From contig SEYY01023335.1 in NCBI GenBank assembly GCA_009176605.1, positions 1-37,500 on the forward strand: a DNA stretch of 37,500 nt, in the 5' to 3' direction. Of this stretch, positions 14,237 through 35,818 are shown in pieces (the first letter of the stretch is position 1; each line of letters opens with the position of its first letter). This DNA comes from Armadillidium nasatum. Its lineage: Eukaryota; Arthropoda; Malacostraca; Isopoda; Armadillidiidae. The notes below the pieces were generated by a model that was given only the letters and a program-made list of their open reading frames with translations, was not told the origin of the DNA and did no database searches. The position numbers and the translations under genes were made by a program.

Positions 14237-14527
14237 GTCATGGGTCATGAATGTGTTTTGTGATGAGAAAACGTGATTGGCAAAGTTTTAAGTCAATCGT
14301 ACATCGTTAACTTGTACCTCAAAGGCCCTAAAATTATGAAAATCACGAATTTTCGCCAGAAAACACCGTTTTCCCTCCGTTACACCCTAACCATTCGAAG
14401 TACTGACTACTAGGTAATTTCATTTTAAAGGTAAGTTTTTAGTCTTTCAATTTGATTTTAACACTCTTAATTGCAAAATAAAGTTTCTGAGAAAATTTCA
14501 ATTTAATAGCTTCAGTCGGAGTGGAAT
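14237..14527 (+). repeat. T2 left terminal inverted repeat
   Basis: This pairs with 17087-17372. It includes CATCGTTAAC at 14302 and TTTTCCCTCCGTTAC near 14369. The outer 65 bp are more diverged than the inner part. Confidence 0.83.
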
Positions 14528-14886
14528 CCTCAGGGCATTTTACGTTCCATTTAATTAGTATTCCTGACAGACATATAATTAAATAAATAAATTCGCTTTA
14601 ATGCAAATAAAACTTTCTATGATAAAACCTCTCTATAATTAATCATAATGAAAAACTAAAATTAAATTATTTAGGATTAAAAAATAAATAATAATAAATA
14701 AAAAATAAAAAATTTTTGGCAACTTGGCCTAAGAAAAACTAGATAGGACCGAAATTAGGTTGTCATTTAGTTGCTTTTTATTTCTTATTGAAAGTGACAA
14801 TAATTTTTGGTATTTACTCAGTTTTCAATTTGATTTATTAAAAGAATAATATACATTTTTTTCAAGTTTGTTTAAATAAAGAAGTA

Positions 14887-16803
14887 ATGGCTTCTACTTC
14901 ATCAACAATTCGTGTTCGAAAAAGAAGAAAAATTTATCTAACTCGTCATGTGTCTCACCAAATAGTAAGTATGTAGTAAGTTGCCATCTAATCAGCAAGT
15001 GCTGAAATCTTTATTTTACAACATACGTGAAGTTGGTTTAGATTTAAAAAAAAGCTGCAAGACTCATTGTGCAGGAAGTTTCCTTATTTTGGGAGAAAGG
15101 ATGAGTACCTACCTAAGAGCAAAAACATTGCATACCCAAAGTTGAAAAATTATACAATCAATGAAGAAATCTTCAGAAAAATGCTAGCAGGAAAAACAAA
15201 ACAAGAGGAGAAAGTTCTCGCATTCACATCCAAATTTGATGATCTCTTTGATATAACAGAGGAAAATGCCCTCTCGAGAATGACCAACCCAGATGACAGA
15301 GAGTTTTAACTATGCAAGACAAATGGGACGTCCAGGAAACATGGGAGGTGTTGATCTGAATACAGTTCAAGCTGAAAAACGGAGAGTAGCGAGAAAAGCT
15401 AAAATGAGAAATCGTATATTAATGTACCGTATGTCTAAAGCCCGAAAAATTAAAGACCGTTTTGAAAACTAGCACTTGGAAGGTGCTGCATTTCTCTAGG
15501 AAGTAAACTATTACCAAATCTTCTACAAAAGGAAAATGTCGAACGGTTGGAAATTTTGGTAAGCAGAGGAGATAAGGACCTATTATTAGGTGTACACAAC
15601 AAATATTATGGGGGTCACTCAGTCTGAAGCCATTTATAAAGCTCTTGAAGAATGGGTGGTGAGTGAAAAGATAGAGACCATTTATTTTGACATAACATTT
15701 TCAAATACAGGATGATTTAAAGGTACGTGTATGAAAAAGCACTAGGAAGGAATCTTTTATATTTGGCTTGTAAGCACCCCATCTTGGAGGTTGTTTTGAA
15801 GGCAATTTTTTACATTAAAATGGGATCAACCGCTTATCCTCAACAAAATGTGTTCAAAAAATTTCAAAACCATTGGTCGAACAAAATTGGTGTAGAGAAA
15901 CTGTTCGAAACACAGTAATAAATTCGAAGAAGAATTCCTTCTTTTCTTCTGTCTCAGTTGAAAGAGCTCGCGATGATTATCTAGAATTCATAAAATTTTG
16001 TTTTATTTTCTTGGGTAAATTCTATTGAGATAAGTTCGCTTTATAGCACCTAAGGCTTTTTATTACGCTAGATAGATGGGAAAAGCCATCTATTCTTTGA
16101 AAATATTCATTTTTAGAGAACAATTTATTTAGTCCGAAAGATATTTCAACGCAATGAGGAACGTTTGCTTATTTTTAATAATAATTTATGTTAACAATGG
16201 TTTTGAGCACCTAATGCAGAGATGGCTCCCAATTAAAATTTAAAATTTATCAAGAACATCATTCAATACCGTCAGATAGATCAAGGTATATCTCAGAAAA
16301 AGCTCTAGGTAAATATTTAAATCACCTGTGTTATTTAAACCCAGAAGAAGTTTGCTTTAGTTTATTTGATCAAAAGGTATCAAAAAATGCAAAAGGTAAA
16401 ATGGCTAGAAAAATATTCTATTATTATATTGATGAACCTGATGATTTCGATAGAATAGTAAGAGTTCAAATCGGTATGGAAGCAGTCGAAAAATTAATAT
16501 AAGATAATATTGATATAAGATAATATTGATCTTGATTTTTTTGTCTCAGAATTTTTTTTAGTCACGATCCAGACATCTGGCTTGAAAAACAAGGCCACTT
16601 GAAATGCCAAACACAACACTGGTCACAAAATTAAAGGTTGTAAATGATACAGCTGAAAGAAGGGTGAAATTGATACAAGATTATAATAATATTGTCACAA
16701 AAGATGAGGAGCAAATGCAGTACCTTCTTCAGGTGGCAGGGGAATGTCACCGTTTGTATCCCGAAGAATCAAAAGCCACTTTTTCAAAACCATTGCGATG
16801 TTG
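14887..16803 (+). pseudogene. T2 transposase relic (same family as T1)
   Basis: The start is taken at ATG 14887 (MASTSSTIRVRKRRK, basic N-terminus) just after the left terminal repeat. Blocks shared with T1 follow: LPSNQQVLKSLFYN (14981), IVQEVSLFWE (about 15067-15097), DDLFDITEENAL (about 15238-15275), RFEN..LEGAAFL (about 15457-15502), KLLPNLLQKENVERLEILVS (15506), LLLGVH (about 15580), YFDITFSNTG (about 15683-15712), ALGRNLLYLACKHPILEVVL (about 15739-15800), SLFDQKVSKNAKGKM (about 16360-16402) and NDTAERRVKLIQDYN (about 16634-16690), with a stop at 16803. The position of the T1 WDGK Asp reads as a stop followed by GSK. The C-x2-H His is replaced by Pro, and the T1 acidic linker is absent. 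Several frameshifts and stops are present. Role: transposase of T2, now inactive. The superfamily is unassigned. Confidence 0.75.
14965..14970 (+). other. Candidate 5' splice site in T2 transposase
   Basis: CAAATAGTAAGT follows the basic N-terminal exon-like segment. T1 has a comparable GTAAGT on its minus strand (1378-1373), also right after CAAATTAGTG. Conservation in both copies suggests a short first exon in the family. Confidence 0.35.
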
Positions 16804-17086
16804 ATCGTTTACTGTCCTTCCTATTTGCCTTAAATAAATAAAGTGAGATTTCCTTTTTTATTGACAAATTAAATTTGAGTTTTAATGAAAATAAATTCAT
16901 TATAATTATGTTTAATTTTCTGGTTTAAATGTATGACTTTCCTCAAGGCCTCATGAAACTTTTTTGCTGAAGATACGAATATTAATTATTCTTTTTGTCT
17001 CAGGTTCTTTAAATAAAAATGAAAAATTAAAATAGACAAAATATCTTCCATGACTTACACGTATTCTATAAGTATAATAGGGGGTG

Positions 17087-17372
17087 CCAAACCCCTACTG
17101 GAGCTACTAAATCGAAATTTTCCTGGAAACTATTTATTTTACAAGTAAACGTGCTAAAATCAATTTGAAAGACAAAACATTATCTTTAAAATGAATCTAC
17201 CAACAAAGTGGTACCATAAACGGTTAAGTAACGGAGGGAAAACGATGTTTTTTGGCAAAAATTCGTGATTTTTCATAAGTCTAGGACCTTTGAAGCACGA
17301 GTTAACGATGCCCAATTTAGTTGATACATTGATATTCTTGTTTCATCACATAGCACATTTTTCTCCCATGAC
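17087..17372 (-). repeat. T2 right terminal inverted repeat
   Basis: The reverse complement of the left terminus, with GTAACGGAGGGAAAACGATG at about 17228-17247 and GTTAACGATG at 17301-17310. A GGGGT..ACCCC mini-hairpin (17080-17098) overlaps its inner edge. Confidence 0.83.
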
Positions 17373-17900
17373 CGGATGAAAATCGTATATTAATTTTTTT
17401 AAACCATTCTACTAACAATGCACGATCCTACCTATAGTTGCATATGCTAACCGTATCAGCAACGATGAGGTTAAAAAATAGACTCATGATAGATAATTAT
17501 TCTGTTTTCAAACTGAACTATTTGTTCATTACTATCCACATACTGAAGGCAAAAAATCATTTATCAATACTACACATCTCTTTTCCTTTCGTTCAGAAAA
17601 GCATGAAGTATCCTTGTGGGCCTCCTGTAAAGCTTGTAGGTAATAAGTACCCAACATCGAGACATGGATAATTTTGTGTGTACAGGCCCAAAATAATATG
17701 CAGTTAGAATACGAGCAAAAGAGGGCAGCCTTTAAAATAATGTTAAGGCAAAAGGTCATACCATCAATGAAGAGACGAGAGATATCATTAATTTAGAAAA
17801 ATCATTGGAGTAGACTCCTGAAAAATGCTCAGGTAAGATACCGTCATTACGATATCAAAGATTCTGACGTCACTTTTAAGACTATGAATGAAATACAAAT
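17373..17900 (+). pseudogene. Polinton polymerase relic, continuation beyond T2
   Basis: A plus-strand frame around 17578-17665 reads ISFPFVQKSMKYPCGPPV. In position and pattern this resembles the polymerase motif-A block of Polinton polymerases (an SLYP-type motif followed by a KYP-x-GHP block), with the catalytic Asp not visible. A following frame (about 17652-17690, NIETWIILCVQA) also fits. From 17697 a Lys/Arg-rich coding-like segment (KRAAFKIMLRQKVIPSMKRR, then YDIKDSDVTFKTMNEIQIK near 17850-17905) may be another Polinton-encoded protein. The sequence is decayed and the calls rest on pattern memory, so confidence is limited. Confidence 0.4.
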
Positions 17901-25570
<7,670 letters not shown>

Positions 25571-25589
25571 AAATGGACTCTGATTTTGA

Positions 25590-29798
<4,209 letters not shown>

Positions 29799-30229
29799 CC
29801 AATCATATGGTTACGACTTCATAGGTACATGTTCTCCTTTAGAACTTTGGTTATGGTGAGTAAAAGTAAATAGGTATGTAAATGTAGTGTGTCAAAAACC
29901 TGAAATATCTGGAATTGATTGAAAAAATACAACCACCCACGTGGCTATGACGTTATAGACTACATTAATAATTTATGTTAACTTTCTGGTAAATATAAAA
30001 AGCATGTTAAATATCTTGAAAAATAGATCCAATGACGTCACTTAGTTAAGGAAAATAGTTCCATGGTTTATAATTCAGGTAAGTATTTGAAAACAATACG
30101 TTCAAAGAAAAAGGAATGAAGTCACATGAATTTATGGTGGTGATTATACAAACATAAATTAATATGAATATAATAAAGAAGATGTATGACGTCACAATAT
30201 TACATTCGTATTGTAAAATAAGATGATAA
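29799..30229. other. Unassigned sequence with TGACGTCA sites
   Basis: No coding frame. Contains exact TGACGTCA at 30033 and 30187 and a TGACGTTA variant near 29947. A GGTTACGTAGTAACC palindrome (about 29788-29802) overlaps the A2 junction. Confidence 0.6.
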
Positions 30230-30960
30230 TGATAGGAATAATGACAAAAAAAGTTTAGTGAGCTATTGTGAATTAAGATATATTTTGAAAGAATTAGTTA
30301 ATTAAGAAAAGTATATAAGGTTCTATGAATTACGCGTTAGAGATTATGAAATGTGCTTGATCATGTTGAAGTAATAAAAGTTGGGTAGTATATTGAGATT
30401 AAGTACATATAATGAAGTACATGTCAATTTCTATAAATTACGTGTTTGAAAGCTGTCAGTATGTCTTTGATCATGTTTAATGATAAAAATTTAGTGATCC
30501 ATGGAGAGTTAAGATATATTTTGGGTGGAATAGAAAAGAAATGTACGTAAAGTTCTATAAATTACATGTTAGAGGGATGTTGATTTGTGCTCGAACTTAT
30601 CAAAGTGTTTAAAGTCAGCTGGTATACAGAGAATAAGTTATACGCTGAAGGGTGGGAATAGGGAATTAAATGTATGTCAAGTTCTATAAAATGTGTGTTA
30701 GAGAGAAAACAGTATATCTCTGATCATGTCTTTGCGAAAAATTTAAGTTGAATGTGGAGAATTAAGGTAAATGTTTACGAGTTTATGCTGAATATTAATA
30801 TAAAGTTCTATAATTTGTATGCTAGATAGATGATGGAATGACTCTACTCATGCCTTACTGATAAAGTTAAGTCATGCTTGGAGAATCAAATTAAATGTTG
30901 AATAGTTTCGAGGTGAAAAAAAATAAATGAAAAGTTCTATGACTCTCCTATCAGAGGATG
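30230..30960. repeat. Degenerate ~125-bp tandem repeat
   Basis: The unit contains AAGTTCTATAAATTACGTGT, then (L)GTCTTTGATCATGTT-like and GAATTAAGATATATGTTGAA-like segments. TTCTAT landmarks lie near 30322, 30429, 30552, 30681, 30804 and 30933 (spacings 107, 123, 129, 123 and 129 bp). Copies are diverged and no coding frame spans the unit. Further copies reappear at 31630-31930. Confidence 0.75.
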
Positions 30961-31629
30961 ACTTTGTATGAACATTAAATACAAAAGTTAGATTAAATAC
31001 AAAGATTTAAGTTATATGTTGGAGGTATTAGGGGAGAGAGCAGCAGAATCTAATTCGGAGACTCAGAGATTTGCTGCTTTTATACGGTTTCCTCTTCCCA
31101 TTCCCTCCCTCTTACCTCCCGTTTCTCCTACATCGTGATAGAATATTAAGGAAATTAAAACTCTTATCTGTAAATAGGTCCCAAACTGATTATTCTTGAC
31201 ATCCTAATCCTCTGAAAGACACTACAGGTACTCGTGTTTATTCTCCTTAATCCTCTGCTCTCACTAAGCCCCTCGTATTGCAATGAAAAATAAGGAAAAA
31301 TATGGTCCTTATCTGTAAATACGAACCCAGACTCTTCATTCTTGAAATTCTAATCCTCTGAAAAGAGGTTTAGGTGTGTAATTACTTCTCATTCCCAACC
31401 AAAACGATATTCTGTGATAAAGTAGCTTCATGTTAGAACTGTCTCCATTGTTTTAAGACTAAATAATTTTTCATCTCAAATTGCCGTCTCCACAGTGACG
31501 TCGTAAATCTTATTGGTAAACACATGCCAATCCTCATTCAGCTCATACATGAAGTCAGAATCAAATACATTTCCTTATAGTTAACATGTCCAAGCAGTCA
31601 TCAGATTCCATGTGGAGTATAATACAATA
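30961..31629. other. Different block inside the 125-bp repeat array
   Basis: This interrupts the tandem array. It contains two ~90-bp related segments: one near 31150-31215 (TCTTATCTGTAAATAGGTCC to CTAATCCTCTGAAA), and one near 31300-31365 (CCTTATCTGTAAATACGAAC to CTAATCCTCTGAAA). No gene was recognised. Confidence 0.6.
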
Positions 31630-31930
31630 AAATATAAGTTAAAGAGATGTCTGTATGTCTTTGATCATACTTTATTGATAAAAGGTTTAGCATGGTATGA
31701 TGAATTAAGATATACATTGAAAGAATTATATAAGAAACGCATGTAATTTTCAATAAATTCTTTGTTGGAGAGTTGGTAACATGTGTTTGGATATGTCGAA
31801 GTAAAAAAAAATAAGGCTAAATAAGGAGATTAAGATTTAGGTTGAAGAGGATAGGTAATGAAAATGTGTACCATAGAGATGTCTTTGAACATGCGTAAGT
31901 GAAAAAAGTTAGTTTAATGTTTAGATTTAT
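31630..31930. repeat. Outlying copies of the ~125-bp repeat
   Basis: GTCTGTATGTCTTTGATCAT near 31649 and a related ATGTCTTTGAACATGCGTAA near 31877. Between them, GAATTAAGATATA and AATAAATTC-type landmarks repeat in the same order as in 30230-30960. Confidence 0.6.
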
Positions 31931-32449
31931 GACGAGCGCTGAGAGACTTAGAACAAAAACCCACACAGTGTCTTTGAAAAATATTGTAGAAATGTCTGAA
32001 TTCAGTAAGAGAGCTTGAATACAGTGTAAATAAATACTTTCCGTTTGCATTAGGGAGATATTTTGTGTGACAAATATATTTAGAGGCTTTAAATGAGTAT
32101 GATATGTTTGTTAGAAGTAATATACATGAATTTTGCTTTGATATATCGAGAATATCAGTGTATGTAATGTTAAACTAACTGGTCTTACTTGGGAACAATT
32201 ATTGTGTATGCGAGCAAATATGAATATGTTTGGGTGTGAGCATCACTGAGTCCTTATACGTTCTTTTCTACACGAATGAGAGGAAAAATTTCAAAGTTCT
32301 GCGAATAGAATATCGGATGAGATTGTTATCAAGAATGCTGGGTAGCATGGTGATGTCTTCAAAGTAGTTATGTGGGTTTGTATGTACTTGTGTAAATGTT
32401 TTTGTGAGGAGAAAGTGGTAAAGATCGTATTTGGTATCAGCAAAAACAG
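31931..32449. other. Unassigned sequence
   Basis: No supported feature. Confidence 0.6.
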
Positions 32450-32656
32450 TAAAAAAGAAAAAAAAAGAAAAATATATAAATAGATAATAATTTATTTAAA
32501 AAAAAAATGAAAAGGAAAAAGTGAAAGAGAAAAAATAAAAGAAAAAAGTGAAATAAAAAAGAAAATAAAAGAAAAAAGAGAAATAAAAAAGAAAAGAAAA
32601 TAAAAAATAGAAAGAAAAACGAAAATAAAAAGGAAAAATAGAAAAAAAAGAAAAAT
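32450..32656. repeat. Purine-rich GAAAA/AAAAAG tract
   Basis: Over 200 bp dominated by A and G on the plus strand (variants of GAAAAAAG and GAAATAAAAAAGAAAA) with sparse T. It is low complexity; the Phe-rich minus-strand frame is an artefact. Confidence 0.85.
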
Positions 32657-33503
<847 letters not shown>

Positions 33504-33512
33504 TAAGTCTTG

Positions 33513-33526
33513 GTTACTATGGTAAC
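33513..33526. promoter_or_regulatory. RFX X-box-like palindrome 1
   Basis: GTTACTATGGTAAC matches the consensus GTHNYYATRRNAAC at all 14 positions. RFX factors bind such sites upstream of ciliary and other genes (established). Function here is unknown, and the site sits in a small repeat next to a (TA)n tract. Confidence 0.45.
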
Positions 33527-33843
33527 GAGATAAATGTTTGTGCACAGCCTTTAATAAAATTTGAAACATCTTGGTAAAAGAATGGAGATCAGGGTGTTTG
33601 AAAAAAATTTTGAAAAAAAATCTACGGTGACCAAGTTTTTTTTTTAAAAAAAATACAAGATATATGAACAAAATAATAGTTTCTATTAAACGAGTGCTTT
33701 ATAGAAAAAGAAACTTTTTAAGATTGTCTAAGGAGTATCTAAAGTATATAGGGTTTAAGGTTATTATTTATTTAATCCAAATTTTGAAGTTTTTTTTTTG
33801 ACAAAAATCTACGGAGATGAAGGTCATGTTTTCAGAAAATCCA

Positions 33844-33990
33844 CGAATCTCGTATATATATATATCAGTAAAGTTTCGATTGCCATAGCAACTACGAGAT
33901 GTTTGTGTATGCACTCGCGCGAAAATTCTTGGTTTCCATGCCAACAACAACAATTGACATGTTTGTATATGCACTTGCGCCGGATATCTC
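33844..33990. repeat. Short ~53-bp repeats carrying X-box-like sites
   Basis: Two related units (around 33871-33920 and 33925-33975) each have an X-box-like core followed by ATGTTTGT.TATGCACT.GCGC. The cores are ATTGCCATAGCAAC (33879) and GTTTCCATGCCAAC (33932), each one mismatch from the consensus. A third relative is at 33501-33545 after (TA)n tract 11, sharing TATCAGTAA upstream and CGAGAT..ATGTTTGTG downstream. Confidence 0.6.
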
Positions 33991-34035
33991 AACCGGCTAG
34001 GGTAACTGCAGTCGCCCCCCCGCACTGCCCCCGCG

Positions 34036-34083
34036 TCTACGCCCTCGCCCTCGCCCTTGCCCTTGTCCTTGCCCTTGCCCTCA
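34036..34083. repeat. CCCTTG/CCCTCG hexamer repeat
   Basis: About eight units of GCCCTY/GCCCTTG in a C-rich pyrimidine tract; translates as an Ala-Leu repeat. No gene is implied. Confidence 0.85.
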
Positions 34084-34143
34084 CCCATGAGAAAGAAAGA
34101 AGAAAAAAAATGGCCGCAACATCATCAAGACTGTCACATGTGA

Positions 34144-34593
34144 TGACGTCATTAAGCAAAAGTCGAAAAAAGTGGGATGAATACAACAACTCGATTTTCA
34201 AAGATATGATGGTCAAGTTGTCTTAGTGGTTAAGGTGACAGAATTCAATCCAAGAGACCGAGGATCGAATCCCTGTCCTTGGATCTCACAAATAAGAAGA
34301 AGTAGTTTGAATTTTCAGGTAATAGATGGCGCAGACATCAAGAAGAAATGGCGCGAAAATTCAAAATCAAATTCAAGTTGGCCTCAACACACGTGATGGA
34401 CAGAAGAAATCATGTGATGAAGAAAAATGGTGACGAGTGACGTAGATACCATGTCACATAACGTCATAGGGTAAGAAGTCTACGAAGATGACGTCATTAA
34501 CGTCCTGCATCCTGATCAGGAAGGGTGCCAAGCGCTAGAAAGCTGTCTAACATGAGGGATAAGTGCTAGAAGAAAACTAAAACTATGACGTCA
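34144..34593. promoter_or_regulatory. Three exact TGACGTCA palindromes
   Basis: Sites at 34144, 34489 and 34586. ACGTCA half-sites lie nearby (about 34460) and GTGACG pairs near 34430. TGACGTCA is the full CREB/ATF element (established). Regulatory use here is untested. Confidence 0.45.
34212..34284 (+). other. tRNA-like sequence (possible SINE head or tRNA relic)
   Basis: A-box-like TGTCTTAGTGG (34219) and B-box-like GGATCGAATCC (34262) are 43 nt apart, the tRNA spacing. A TCTT/AAGG D-stem can form. The anticodon stem does not pair well and the acceptor stem is weak, so this is a tRNA-derived element or pseudogene rather than a working tRNA. Confidence 0.45.

Positions 34594-35767
<1,174 letters not shown>

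Positions 35768-35818
<51 letters not shown>

Larger units (their letters stand above)
14237..17372. mobile_element. DNA transposon T2 with ~290-bp inverted termini
   Basis: Left 14237-14527 and right 17087-17372 are imperfect inverted repeats. In the best part (left from 14307 against the reverse complement of 17305 leftward) I count about nine differences in 78 bp. Shared landmarks are TCACGAATTTT, CGTTTTCCCTCCGTTA, CATTTTAAAG, GTCTTTCAA and AAATTTC. Both termini carry CATCGTTAAC (14302-14311, 17301-17310), so if the true ends were at TTAA the element would be 14307-17305. However, similarity continues outward to GTCATGGG, so the longer limits are preferred. No target-site duplication is evident at the outer limits. 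The interior holds a decayed transposase (14887-16803). It lies within the Polinton polymerase relic. Confidence 0.82.

Noticed and set aside
33798..34226. 142-codon plus-strand frame with an Ala-Leu repeat
   Set aside because: It crosses the X-box repeats, a hexamer microsatellite and the tRNA-like start. It has no domain and is explained by the CCCTYG hexamers.
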